Below are positions 24,329-35,579 of a stretch of DNA of 43,787 bases, piece after piece. The DNA lies in contig NZ_WIAD01000050.1 in assembly GCF_009618275.1 (NCBI RefSeq), positions 1-43,787 on the forward strand, given 5' to 3'. The position numbers were made by a program, and so were the translations under genes. The stretch is from Roseimaritima sediminicola. GTDB taxonomy: Bacteria > Planctomycetota > Planctomycetia > Pirellulales > Pirellulaceae. The notes under the pieces are model-generated. The model did no database searches. It was not told where the DNA came from and saw nothing but the letters and a program-made list of their open reading frames with translations. Each line of letters opens with the position of its first letter. The first letter of the stretch is position 1.

Positions 24329-25978
24329 CTACAGGCCGAGGACGTCGACGCCTTGTTCGAAGACGACGTCGACGGGGATCCCCAGGTCGCTCAACCGATC
24401 CAGTTCGGCTTGCAGCTGGGCGCCGATCACACCCTGTTCGGCCAACAGTTTGCCGGCTCCGGCGTAGTCGCCGTCGCCCTGCAGCCGCAGCAGCACCGTC
24501 GACAACTTCTCGGTGGCTTGCTCGAGCCGCTGCATATCGACGCGGTAGTAACCGTCGTCGCCGCGCTGGAACGCACCCTGCTTTTGAAAGAAATTAAAAC
24601 GGATCATGTTGGCTTTGCCGTGGGCGCTGGAGGCGCCGAAGCGAACGCTGCGAAAGATGCCGGCCATGAACGTGACGTAGTAATCGGCCAGGTCGCCTTC
24701 GACTTCGCCTTTGGCGTGCAGCTGGGTGATCATGTGCAGGCCCAGGATGTCGGCCTTGCCTTCTTCGATCGCCGCGTAGTGCTCTTTCAAGGCTTCGCGG
24801 GCGGTCTGCGAACCGTCGATCGTGTTCTTGATGCCCAGCCCGTGTGCGACCTCGTGGAACATCGTATTGGCGAAGAAGGCGTCGAAGGTGACGTGATCGC
24901 GTTGTTCGGGTGCGATCAATTCGTCGGCGATGGGTTCCAGGATCTGATCGAATTTGGCGCGCATCGCGTTCTTCAGCTGCAAGCGGCGCGTGCCCTTACG
25001 CAGCTGGACCTGTTCGTCGTTGGGCAGGTTGATGGCGATGGTTTTTGATCCGGCGTTGCAGTCGCCGGCGTAGTAAACAACGTCGTAGGCGTTCAGTTCG
25101 GTATCGGTGCCGGGTTGTTCCCGCCTGTACTGCGGCGGGACCGGCAAACTGGCTTGCAGCTCGGGCAGGAACTGGGCGTAGTGCGCCAGCCGGCGACTCC
25201 ACTGCTTGTCCTTCAGCAACACATAACACTCGTGCGCCGTTTTGTATCCGAACAGTCTGTCCTCGTAGTTCTCGATCGGACCGATCACCACGTCGATGGT
25301 GTTGGTCTTCATGTCCAACCAAGCCAGGTCGCTGGGTTGGTAGTCGTCGGTCAGCAGCGCCTCGGCACGCAGCATCAGGTAGCGGCGCAGGCCGTTGTCC
25401 TCGGCCAGCGCCGCGGCCTCGCGCAGCAGTTCGGCGGCCCGCTGAACCTGGGGGGCGAACTGTTCGCGGTAGGGCACCACGATCAACTTGCCCTGGTCAT
25501 CGCGGCGCAGAAACGTGTACTGGCTGTCCTTGCCGCGCAGCGATGCCGCTTCGAACTCCTCGCGAGTCATGTCTTCGGGGTAGAAGTTCGCGCCGAGTGG
25601 CTTCTGGCCCACGCCGGGCAGAAAGGGTTCGTTGCCGCTTAGTCGATCCCAGGGACCGTAATTAATTTCGGCGAAGCGGCGGCCCGCCTGCGAGGGAATC
25701 GAACGCAGCAAGGCTTCCCGGTCGCCGTAGGCTTCGTACCAGAAGCAGGCGTCCATGATGTCGGCCGCTTCGATCAACAGCGGCAGCATCCGCTTTTGTT
25801 TCTCGCTCAGCGGCGACAGGTCGGCATCGAGACGCACCGTCGCGTACTGCTCAAGCCGCTGGGCAAGCGACGCTTCGGAAGGCTCGGCCGGATCCTGTGT
25901 CCAGCCGACCGTGGGCAGGAAAGCAGCGGCCAGCAGGGCGCAGCACAGCGAACGCACGGACGATTGAGTCATTTGCAT
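24329..25978 (-). CDS. secreted zinc peptidase of the M49 (dipeptidyl peptidase III-like) type
   Basis: A protein of about 549 residues with a signal peptide (SLCCALLAAAFLPTVGWTQ). Zinc site: FHEVAHGLG (HEXXH) followed about 30 residues later by EEGKAD, where M49 enzymes have EECRAD. The classical M49 motif is HEXXGH, with one extra residue, so this belongs to a shorter bacterial branch. Expected role: removal of dipeptides or similar peptide hydrolysis outside the cytoplasm. ATG 25978 and ATG 25972 are equally good starts; the frame is open to 26053 without support. The stop codon lies in a GTAGCCGAAGTCGCCA-type element. panB lies upstream on the same strand, 160 nt away, separated by palindromic repeats, so co-transcription is uncertain. 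Confidence 0.87.
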   Translation of the reverse strand: MQMTQSSVRSLCCALLAAAFLPTVGWTQDPAEPSEASLAQRLEQYATVRLDADLSPLSEKQKRMLPLLIEAADIMDACFWYEAYGDREALLRSIPSQAGRRFAEINYGPWDRLSGNEPFLPGVGQKPLGANFYPEDMTREEFEAASLRGKDSQYTFLRRDDQGKLIVVPYREQFAPQVQRAAELLREAAALAEDNGLRRYLMLRAEALLTDDYQPSDLAWLDMKTNTIDVVIGPIENYEDRLFGYKTAHECYVLLKDKQWSRRLAHYAQFLPELQASLPVPPQYRREQPGTDTELNAYDVVYYAGDCNAGSKTIAINLPNDEQVQLRKGTRRLQLKNAMRAKFDQILEPIADELIAPEQRDHVTFDAFFANTMFHEVAHGLGIKNTIDGSQTAREALKEHYAAIEEGKADILGLHMITQLHAKGEVEGDLADYYVTFMAGIFRSVRFGASSAHGKANMIRFNFFQKQGAFQRGDDGYYRVDMQRLEQATEKLSTVLLRLQGDGDYAGAGKLLAEQGVIGAQLQAELDRLSDLGIPVDVVFEQGVDVLGL

Positions 25979-26019
25979 GATGGTTCCAAGTCGAACTAGC
26001 GAGGGGGGGGAGGAAACCA

Positions 26020-26137
26020 GTGGCATAGGCTTCCAGCCTGTGAAAAGTAGCACGGCTCTCCGAGCCGTGACCGGTAGGAGCTCTCGGCTGGGACAACCGA
26101 GCTACTATGGTGGATCTCCTCGGCTGGGACAGCCGAA
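26020..26137. repeat. cluster of GTAGC/CGGCTG hairpins and an AGGCTTCCAGCCTGTGA repeat
   Basis: The block contains hairpins at 26047-26069, 26083-26105 and 26119-26137 of the same family as 24251-24308, and GTGGCATAGGCTTCCAGCCTGTGA (26020-26043), whose near copy is at 27049-27073. The third hairpin ends 1 nt from the panB stop codon (26139-26141). A run of eight G lies just before at 26003-26010. Confidence 0.8.
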
Positions 26138-26138
26138 T

Positions 26139-26948
26139 TTACTGGAAGCTGTGTTTTGATTCGGGGTAGCGACCCTGGCGAACATCGTCGCAGTACTGAC
26201 GCGTCGCTTCGGCGATCGTTTCGCGCACCTGTGCGTACTGCTTGACGAAGCGCGGCAGGTGACCGGCGGTCAAACCGAGCATATCGTTGGTCACCAGTAC
26301 CTGGCCGTCGACGTGAGGGCCCGCGCCGATGCCGATCGTGGGCACGTCGAGCGCTTCGGTGATCTGCCGGGCGGCGTCGACCGGGACGCATTCGATCAGG
26401 ACGGCAAACGCGCCGGCTTGCTGGACGCTGATCGCGTCGTTGACCAGCCGCTCGGTGTCTCGCTGGACGCGATAACCACCGTCTTGATGAACGTTCTGGG
26501 GGCGTAGTCCGACGTGGGCCATGACCGGTATCCCGGCCGTCGCCATGGCTTCGATCCGGGCGGCTTGTTCGTGTCCGCCTTCCAGCTTCACCGCTTGGCA
26601 GCGCGTTTCTTTCAGGACCCGGGCGCCGGCTTCGAGACTCCGTTCGATCGACATCTGACCTTCGGGAAACGGCAGGTCCACGACGACCAGAGCTCGCTCG
26701 GCCGCCCGGCCGACCATCTCGGCGTGGTAGATCATCTGGTCCAGCGTCACCGGCAGCGTGGTCTCGTGACCTTGAACCACCATCGCCAGGGTGTCGCCGA
26801 CCAGCAGACAGTCCACGCCCGCCTGGTCCAGAGCCTGGGCGGTGGGAAAATCGTAAGCCGTCAGCATCGTGATCGGTTGCCGCTCGCGAGCCATCTGGGC
26901 CAGTGAAGCGGTGGTGACGCGAGCCGAAGGAGATTGCTTGGAAGACAT
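26139..26948 (-). CDS. panB: 3-methyl-2-oxobutanoate hydroxymethyltransferase
   Basis: A 269-residue TIM-barrel enzyme of pantothenate (coenzyme A) synthesis. It transfers a hydroxymethyl group from 5,10-methylenetetrahydrofolate to alpha-ketoisovalerate to give ketopantoate, in the cytoplasm. Family motifs: ITMLTAYDFPTAQALDQAG, LLVGDTLAMVVQGHETTLPV with metal-binding Asp, ALVVVDLPF, and MAHVGLRPQNVHQDGGYRVQ. The length is the usual 260-280. ATG 26948 is the natural start. The adjacent peptidase gene has no known pathway link. No panC is seen here. Confidence 0.97.
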   Translation of the reverse strand: MSSKQSPSARVTTASLAQMARERQPITMLTAYDFPTAQALDQAGVDCLLVGDTLAMVVQGHETTLPVTLDQMIYHAEMVGRAAERALVVVDLPFPEGQMSIERSLEAGARVLKETRCQAVKLEGGHEQAARIEAMATAGIPVMAHVGLRPQNVHQDGGYRVQRDTERLVNDAISVQQAGAFAVLIECVPVDAARQITEALDVPTIGIGAGPHVDGQVLVTNDMLGLTAGHLPRFVKQYAQVRETIAEATRQYCDDVRQGRYPESKHSFQ

Positions 26949-27048
26949 ACAGTGGGAAACGGTCGGGAGGGGCTGGTAAGCGCGTAAACGAGTGCACCGT
27001 TCAGTCTATGCCCTGACCTGCAATGCGTCAGCGCGGGGCGTTAAAGTG

Positions 27049-27371
27049 TAGTGGCAGAGGCCTCCAGCCTGTGAGGACGGGATACACAGAGCCGTTTGGA
27101 GGGGCGTGGGGTAGCCTGGAGGAACCGTGGGCTAGCGCCCTGCGGCTGATGGGGGTCACTCTTTTGCGAGGAACCGTGGGCTAGCGCCCAATGCCACTTC
27201 CTTTGTAGCGGAACGGCGCGAGCCGTCCGGTTTTGCGGTGCGAATCTTCACACACCGGGCGGCTTGCGCCGCTCCGCTAACGCTTCAATCGCAAGCGATG
27301 GTGAAAGTAGATGGCATTGGGCTCGCGCCCTGCGGCTGATGGGGGCCACTCTTTTGCGAGGATGTTCGACG
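27049..27371. repeat. intergenic repeat field upstream of the metallophosphoesterase gene
   Basis: The gap between panB and 27372 contains one AGGCCTCCAGCCTGTGA element (27049-27073), two copies of CCGTGGGCTAGCGCCC (about 27126 and 27176), two copies of a GCCCTGCGGCTGATGGGGG block of about 40 nt (27137-27173 and 27327-27361), and a palindromic GGAACGGCGCGAGCCGTCCGG (27207-27230). The 77-bp dispersed repeat lies at 27246-27322. No additional gene is apparent. Confidence 0.7.
27246..27322. repeat. 77-bp dispersed direct repeat, copy 2
   Basis: Identical over 77 bases to 3-79. After the match the sequence continues into a GCGCCCTGCGGCTGATGGG block instead of the GCGAGCCCGTGG found at the left edge. 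Confidence 0.88.
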
Positions 27372-27977
27372 ATGAAGGTGCTTTGTTTCAGCGATTTGCA
27401 CTGCGACGCCCAGGCGGCGAAGCGGTTGGTTGACTTGGCTCGGGATGTGGATGTGGTGGTCGGCGCCGGCGACTTTGCCAATCGTCATCGCGGTCTGCCC
27501 GATACGCTGGACGTGCTGGCCGCGATCACCAAGCCAGCCGTCCTGGTGCCCGGCAACGGAGAGACGGTCGAAGAGCTGCGCGATGCGGTCGAGGCGGCTC
27601 GGTGGGCCAGCGCGACGGTGCTGCACGGCGGAGGCTGCAGCGTGGCCGGGCTGTCGTTCTGGGGCGTCGGTGGCGGGATCCCGGTCACCCCGTTCGGCGA
27701 CTGGAGCTACGACTTCGACGAACAGCAAGCCGCCGAGATGTTGGCCGGATGCCCCCAAAACGGTGTCCTGGTCGTTCACTCACCACCGCTCGATACGGTC
27801 GACCAGGATGCCGACGGCCGAGTCCGCGGCTCACAGGCGATCCGGGACGCCGTCCTGGAAAAGCAGCCGCGGCTGGTCGTCTGTGGCCACATCCACAGCG
27901 ACTGGGAAAAGCAAGTGAAGCTGGGCGAGTCGCTGGTTCTGAACGCCGGACCAAGAGGGGTGGTGGTTGGTTGTTAG
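27372..27977 (+). CDS. metallophosphoesterase (calcineurin-like, small YfcE/MJ0936-type)
   Basis: A 201-residue cytoplasmic protein with the binuclear metal site of calcineurin-like phosphoesterases: D8-x-H10 (FSDLH), GAGD at 31-34, GNGE, VVHSPP and CGHIH. The compact length suits a phosphodiesterase of the YfcE or MJ0936 kind; the substrate is unknown. ATG 27372 begins the conserved beta strand directly, and the longer open frame runs into intergenic repeats. The C-terminus (NAGPRGVVVGC) continues into the GTTGGTTGTTAGTT satellite, which supplies the last codons and the TAG stop. Confidence 0.9.
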   Translation: MKVLCFSDLHCDAQAAKRLVDLARDVDVVVGAGDFANRHRGLPDTLDVLAAITKPAVLVPGNGETVEELRDAVEAARWASATVLHGGGCSVAGLSFWGVGGGIPVTPFGDWSYDFDEQQAAEMLAGCPQNGVLVVHSPPLDTVDQDADGRVRGSQAIRDAVLEKQPRLVVCGHIHSDWEKQVKLGESLVLNAGPRGVVVGC

Positions 27978-28125
27978 TTGTTAGTTGTTAGTTGTTAGTT
28001 GTTAGTTGTTAGTTGTTAGTTGTTAGTTGTTGGTTGTTGGTTGTTGGTTGTTGGTTGTTGGTTGTTGGTTGTTAGTGGCGAGTGGCGAGTGGCGAGTGGC
28101 GAGTGGTGAGTGGTGAGTGGTGAGT
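27967..28125 (+). repeat. heptamer satellite (GTTAGTT, GTTGGTT, then GCGAGTG and GTGAGTG)
   Basis: A period-7 array starting within the last codons of the metallophosphoesterase gene. Nine or so GTTAGTT-type units are followed by GTTGGTT units, then by GCGAGTG and GTGAGTG units (from about 28078), keeping the period while the sequence changes. Stop triplets TAG or TGA occur in most unit types in all three frames. Confidence 0.95.
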
Positions 28126-28212
<87 letters not shown>

Positions 28213-28258
28213 GCGGTTGCGCCTGAGCGGTGGGGCGCGACAGGCGTTTGCGCCGGAG

Positions 28259-28335
28259 CCCCCTCACCCCCGACCCCTCTCCCCCGAAGCCTGGCTCGCT
28301 TGGGCTCGCCAGGATTCGGGGGAGAGGGGAGAAAG
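28259..28335 (+). repeat. REP-like palindrome
   Basis: The arms 28274-28293 and 28310-28329 pair over 20 positions with one mismatch. Loop and flanks match the family. It is the centre of the composite between the convergent metallophosphoesterase and FG-GAP genes. Confidence 0.88.
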
Positions 28336-28401
28336 TGTTTTTCCACGAGGAGCGTTGTCATGGCTAAGTGTCAACAACCACGAACCGCCTTTTACTACCT
28401 G

Positions 28402-28499
28402 CCAACCATCAACCATCAACCATCAACCATCAACCATCAACCATCAACCATCAACCATCAACCATCAACCATCAACCATCAACCATCAACTAACAACTA
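28402..28499 (+). repeat. heptamer satellite CAACCAT, ending in AACTAAC
   Basis: About 12 copies of CAACCAT followed by AACTAAC-type units. Read on the minus strand it is GTTAGTTGTTAGTT followed by GATGGTT units. The TAG stop of the FG-GAP gene (28497-28499, minus strand) is part of the array. The TGA in each minus-strand unit again covers all frames. Confidence 0.95.
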
Positions 28500-31400
28500 A
28501 CGTCGCCAGAAGTCGCGGAAGCGTTGTTGGCGGGTTCGCCCGGGGGCGTTCAACTGGCGGACGGCCTCGGCCTGCTCCGCTTGTTCCGGCGGCGGCGGGT
28601 AGCCGCTCATCTCGCGGAAGGGCAGCGGATCGAATTGCTGGCCGGTCAGGGTGTTCAGGTCGGCGTCCTTGTCCCAGCCGACGCTGTGCAGTACGAAGTC
28701 CCGCCGCCATCCGGGGCGCAGCGGTTCGGCCGGCAGCGAGAACTTCAGCCGGATTTCGTCCCCGGCGCCCATCACGACCATCGCGTCGTCCCACTCGCCG
28801 AGCAGCGGCAGGACGTCGCCGTAGCCGGTCAGCAGGCCGCGCAGCGGAGGCCAACGCGGCTGGGAACTGGCTGCCGCGTAGTCGTAGGTTTCGGGCAAAC
28901 GTTCGTCGTCGCGGATGCGTTTGGAAAACCCGTGCCAGGTCAGCTCCGCGCTTTCCAGACGCAGCGGTTGTTCGACGATCGGCGGCTCGGCCGGATTGAT
29001 CGCCACCGCCGCCCGGTCCCAGTAGATCTGCGCCGAGGTGCGAATGCGAACTCGCGGATCGGCCGCATTGATGTGTTCGCTCAGGTCGACCACGATCGTC
29101 TTGGTCTTGCCGCCGGGAAAGCCCATGAAGGGGATCGCTTCGCGCCACTGCTGTCCATCGGGAACCCACACCGAGGGCGGTTCGACCGCGGGCAGATCGG
29201 GGTTCTGGTCGATCTGGATATTCAGCGACGTGTCGGTGGGCAGGATCCATCCGCACAGTACCAACAGGACGCGATCGCCGTCGGCCACCTCGCCCAGATC
29301 TAGATCGATCCAGTGCGGTGGACACAGGCCCTGGCGGAGCCGCGCGTCGAAGCCTTTGACGAAGCGTTGGTCTTCGGCCGCAAGCGTCTCGCTGACGTCC
29401 CGGCCGTGGGTGTCGAGCGCTGCGTTGACGGGCCGCAGGCTGGCCGGGTCGAAGGCAAAGATCGTGTGCTGGGCGATCGAGCCGGGGCCGACCTTCTCGT
29501 TGGTAAAGATCTCGACGTCCGCGGGATGGTCCACAGCCGACAACTGGACGTGGTCGAAGTAAACGGCTTCCCACAGCTCTTCGGTAATCCGCAGCTCGTA
29601 GTGGCCATCGCGGGGAGCGACAAAGCGGCCGGGAACCTTCAGGTATTCCCAGGGGCGATCCGGTGCGACCACACCGTCGGCCAGCTGCAAACCCAACGGC
29701 GCGGCCCACAGGCAATCGGTGACGAAGGCAAACTTCTCGCCGTCCCAGGCGTACAGATATGGACAGGACCCTTTCAGGGTTTGCTCTTCGTCCAGCACCG
29801 CGTCGACCGGTGGGGCAACCGTGTTCTGGGTGATGCCGTTGGGCAGGATGGCTCGCACGGTGTCGACGCCGTCGTATCCGTCGATGCCGAAGTGGGTCGT
29901 CCGGTCGGTGATCACGCGGGCGCGGTAGTGCGGCCCAAAACGCAGCTCCAGCACCGTGCCGATGCCGTAGTGGTTGATGCGGCCGGAGTTCTCGTTGTTG
30001 TCATTCTTGCCGCGGAAACGAACGCCCAGGTAATGTCCGGCGCGGGGCGTCGTGTTGATCGCCGTCCAGACCTGGCCGTCGGCGATGCCGACCACGTCCT
30101 GCAGGCCATCGCCGTTCAGGTCGCAGGCAGCCAGGTCGGTCGTGTGCGGTGGCAGGTCGGCCTCCAGCGGCAGCGGTCGCTGGCCCCAGGGTCCGAGTGA
30201 ATAGGCCGACGCGGTCGGGGCGGAATTCTGTGGGGCGTCGTCCGAGCCTGCGGCGGGCGGCGGCGCGGTGCGGAGCAGGTTCAGCCAGGAATCGTTGTTC
30301 AAGTCGGCTAGCAAGCTGGCGCCGGCGGCGGCCTGCACTTCGGCAACCGTCGTCACGTCCACTTGGCCGGCGCCCGGGGTCTGGGTGAAGACGATCCGAG
30401 CGGCTTCGGCTCCGGCCGCGACGATGTCCCAGGACACGTCGCCGTCGACCTCCTCCAGCTGGACCAGCGACGGTTCGGCCAGCGGCGGAATGTCCTCCAG
30501 CGGTTTCCAGCGGAACTGCAAGTGCAACAGGTTTTCCAGAACCGCCACACGGCCGCTGTTTCCGTGCAGCAGCAGCACGTCCAGGTCCAGGTCGCGGTCG
30601 TAGTCGCCGATCGCGGTGGCCACGACCGGGTCGTCGGCCGGCGGCAGCGAGCTGTGCTCGGTGACTTCGAAGAAGGTCATGTTGCCGCGATTGATCCAGA
30701 TTCGCAGGCCGTCGCCGGGCGTTGCCAACAACAGGTCCAAGTCGCCATCGGCATCCAGGTCGCCGGCGGTCACGCCCGTGACCGGTCCGACCGATTCCAA
30801 GCCCGAGGGGGCGGTGGGCGGCAGCAGACGCCGGTCCTCGGCGGCCTCGTCGCGGCCGTCGATGCGAAACAGCTGGACGCCCGAGCCGCCGAAAACGACG
30901 ACGCTGGGGTAGGTCTCGTGTTGCCTGGACCGAGCCGCGGCGGTGGCGGCATCGGCATCGGGCGCAGCGGGCCGGCGCAAGCGGCCCGGTTCGCCGGCGT
31001 CGACCATGTACAGGTCCGTGATCAACACGCCGGCCGCATTCTCGGGGACTTCGGTCACGGCGAACGATTGCCACGCGGCCTCGCGCCAGCGCCACAGCGT
31101 CAGGCGTCCTGCGGCGACGGTGGCCAGATCGGTGATGCCGTCCAGGTCGAAGTCGCGGGTGGCAAAGGCGGTCGCGGAGATCGGTTCGGGGGTCGGCTGC
31201 AGCCGTAGCTCGACGCCGCCGGCGGTGTCCGGTTGTTCGCCCGCGGAGGCTTCGGCGGCCAAGCGCCGCAGGCCGTCGAAGGAAAGCAGATCGAGGGCGT
31301 TGGGGTGAGCACGTTTGCGGTCGGTGCGAACGATTTCCGTCGGTGTTAGAACGTTGCGAATCTGTTGAGCGAGGATGGCCGCGCGGGCCCAATTGTCCTG

Positions 31401-32273
31401 GGCGATGGCTTCGCGGATCGCGGCGGTTTGTGTTTCCATGAAACCGCTGTCGGCCGAAGCGTATCGCTGGAGCAGTCCGCCCAGCGGAATCGTCAAGTCT
31501 TCGACGCGGTCGACTAGCTGAGGGGCTCGCGGATCTTCCGCTTTCAACAGCCGCACCATGGTTTCGATCGCGAGAAAGAGATTCCGCGGGTATCGCTCCG
31601 ACGTCTCGTACAGCACGTCGACATAGCGGCCGGCGATCGCATCGGGCAGGCCCGCGGCGGCATCGTCCAGCAGGCTGGCCAGGTCGGTCAGCGGACCGAC
31701 CATGATCAACGGCTCCGGCGCCCGCTCGATCCGGTCGGCCAACTGCAGGAAGGCGTCGACGCGCGCCTGTTGTTGTTGTGCGGCCGGCAATTGATTGGCT
31801 CGTTGCATCGCGACCATGGCCTGCATCCAGCCGACCAGTTGTGGTTGGCCGTCGCTCTGAGCATAGGCGTCGATGGCCTCGCGGGCCGCTTGGGCGGCGG
31901 CGGGCAGCCGGCTCTGGGCCTCGGACCGCTGGTCCGGGGTGAGCGTGCCGTCGTACAGCCGCGCCGACAGCTGGCTCACGGCCGAGACGCGGTTCAGGGC
32001 GGCGTTGCGAAGCGCGTCCAGGTCGCCGGAGCGGAGCCGCAAGACATCCGACCAGCGTTGGTCCGCCGTTTCGACGTCCAGGTTCTCGGTGGCGGCCAGC
32101 GCGGCCCGCGTGGTTTCGAAAGCCAGCTGGGGGTCGTGCGGCGTTGGTTCGCCGGGGTCCGCGTCATCGCTGCGAATCAGCCAGAGGATGCCGGCCAGCA
32201 GCGCCAGGGCCACCGCCGCCACCGCGATCCAGGCGGCGCGGCCGCGTCGTTGTCGTCGTCGGCCGAACTGCAT
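28497..32273 (-). CDS. large membrane-anchored FG-GAP/VCBS repeat protein with ASPIC/UnbV-type domain
   Basis: A 1258-residue protein. A basic N-terminus and a membrane segment (AAWIAVAAVALALLAGILWL) anchor it. An Ala-rich helical region (about 50-330, TPR-like) follows, then FG-GAP/VCBS-type calcium-loop repeats (about 370-760, for example DFDLDGITDLATVAAG, DLDADGDLDLLLATPGDG and DYDRDLDLDVLLLHG). Next is an ASPIC/UnbV-like segment (HFGIDGYDGVDTVRAILPNG). A further C-terminal region with SCPYLYAWDGEKFAFVTDC is known only as part of such large proteins. Probable role: surface or periplasmic binding or adhesion; the substrate is unknown. ATG 32273 places the basic residues and membrane segment at the N-terminus and is preferred to the longer frame. 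The gene follows acnA on the same strand after 116 nt. Confidence 0.87.
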   Translation of the reverse strand: MQFGRRRQRRGRAAWIAVAAVALALLAGILWLIRSDDADPGEPTPHDPQLAFETTRAALAATENLDVETADQRWSDVLRLRSGDLDALRNAALNRVSAVSQLSARLYDGTLTPDQRSEAQSRLPAAAQAAREAIDAYAQSDGQPQLVGWMQAMVAMQRANQLPAAQQQQARVDAFLQLADRIERAPEPLIMVGPLTDLASLLDDAAAGLPDAIAGRYVDVLYETSERYPRNLFLAIETMVRLLKAEDPRAPQLVDRVEDLTIPLGGLLQRYASADSGFMETQTAAIREAIAQDNWARAAILAQQIRNVLTPTEIVRTDRKRAHPNALDLLSFDGLRRLAAEASAGEQPDTAGGVELRLQPTPEPISATAFATRDFDLDGITDLATVAAGRLTLWRWREAAWQSFAVTEVPENAAGVLITDLYMVDAGEPGRLRRPAAPDADAATAAARSRQHETYPSVVVFGGSGVQLFRIDGRDEAAEDRRLLPPTAPSGLESVGPVTGVTAGDLDADGDLDLLLATPGDGLRIWINRGNMTFFEVTEHSSLPPADDPVVATAIGDYDRDLDLDVLLLHGNSGRVAVLENLLHLQFRWKPLEDIPPLAEPSLVQLEEVDGDVSWDIVAAGAEAARIVFTQTPGAGQVDVTTVAEVQAAAGASLLADLNNDSWLNLLRTAPPPAAGSDDAPQNSAPTASAYSLGPWGQRPLPLEADLPPHTTDLAACDLNGDGLQDVVGIADGQVWTAINTTPRAGHYLGVRFRGKNDNNENSGRINHYGIGTVLELRFGPHYRARVITDRTTHFGIDGYDGVDTVRAILPNGITQNTVAPPVDAVLDEEQTLKGSCPYLYAWDGEKFAFVTDCLWAAPLGLQLADGVVAPDRPWEYLKVPGRFVAPRDGHYELRITEELWEAVYFDHVQLSAVDHPADVEIFTNEKVGPGSIAQHTIFAFDPASLRPVNAALDTHGRDVSETLAAEDQRFVKGFDARLRQGLCPPHWIDLDLGEVADGDRVLLVLCGWILPTDTSLNIQIDQNPDLPAVEPPSVWVPDGQQWREAIPFMGFPGGKTKTIVVDLSEHINAADPRVRIRTSAQIYWDRAAVAINPAEPPIVEQPLRLESAELTWHGFSKRIRDDERLPETYDYAAASSQPRWPPLRGLLTGYGDVLPLLGEWDDAMVVMGAGDEIRLKFSLPAEPLRPGWRRDFVLHSVGWDKDADLNTLTGQQFDPLPFREMSGYPPPPEQAEQAEAVRQLNAPGRTRQQRFRDFWRR

Positions 32274-32301
32274 CGTTGTATCCTTCAGAGGGAACACCGG
32301 A

Positions 32302-32385
32302 TCCGGTAGCCGAAGTCGCCAGACTTGGGGCTGTTCGAGGCTAGGCTGTCCCAATTCTGGCGAATTCAGCTACGTCGTGGTGGCG
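32302..32385. repeat. two diverged copies of the GTAGCCGAAGTCGCCAGA motif
   Basis: GGTAGCCGAAGTCGCCAGAC begins at 32304 on the plus strand. A diverged copy, GTAGCTGAATTCGCCAGAAT, is read on the minus strand from about 32375. Together they form an imperfect inverted repeat in the gap between the acnA stop and the start of the FG-GAP gene. Confidence 0.7.
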
Positions 32386-32389
32386 CCGC

Positions 32390-35098
<2,709 letters not shown>

Positions 35099-35179
35099 TA
35101 GCAAACCACCTTAAAATCGAACGAGCTGTAAATGACGAGCCCATTCTAGCGATCGCTGGCGCCGCTGCGAATAGCCTTA

Positions 35180-35269
35180 CTACTTCTTGCGGTGACGGAT
35201 CTTGGCGCGCATGCGACGCTTCTTACGACCAACTTTGCGACGACCTTTGCCTGTCTTTTTTGTACCCAT
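35180..35269 (-). CDS. 29-residue very basic protein, probable ribosome-associated (AURKAIP1/COX24-like)
   Basis: The frame from ATG 35269 to TAG 35180 encodes 29 residues, of which 18 are Lys, Arg or His; it opens MGTKKTGKGRRKVGRKK and closes KIRHRKK. This composition, size and the K/R-rich C-terminal helix recall the tiny ribosomal proteins of the AURKAIP1/COX24 (mS38-like) group annotated in Planctomycetes and Bacteroidetes. That assignment is from memory of the family and is not certain. A GGGAG-like site lies about 12 nt before the ATG. The gene ends 81 nt before acnA on the same strand. Being so short it is easily missed in annotation. Confidence 0.72.
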   Translation of the reverse strand: MGTKKTGKGRRKVGRKKRRMRAKIRHRKK

Positions 35270-35460
35270 CCAGTCAACGGCTCCCTACTGATAATGATGT
35301 AAATAAATCCTCGGGCGACGTGCAGAGACCACGCCGCGATTTTGGAATCCTAGCAGGATGTTCCGCAAACACAATGCCACTGTGGATGAATCGCCCCAAC
35401 GGCTCAGTGCTGGGAGGATGGTGCGGCGGTGAAGTATTATGGACGGACCGCACGGTAAAG

Positions 35461-35502
35461 CCCTTCCCGGTCCTGAGAGACCGACCCTCCCAGGGGGAGG
35501 GT
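35461..35502. repeat. GAGAG/CTCCC hairpin element in the leader of the SelA-like gene
   Basis: Same family as 7871-7912. The changes CCCTCT to CCCTTCCC and AGAGGGAG to GGGGGAGGG keep the pairing potential. The element ends 77 nt before the ATG at 35580. The remaining part of the 310-bp gap between the basic protein gene and 35580 shows no gene. Confidence 0.65.
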
Positions 35503-35579
35503 GATCGCGGTGTGTAGACATCAATGCCCGAGAGGGAGGGTGTCATTCCTTTCCTTCGATTCCAGCGAGAACTAGCGAT

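Noticed and set aside
28405-28490. CRISPR array suggested by CAACCAT repeats
   Set aside because: The unit is seven bases with no spacers and no cas genes. It is a simple satellite.
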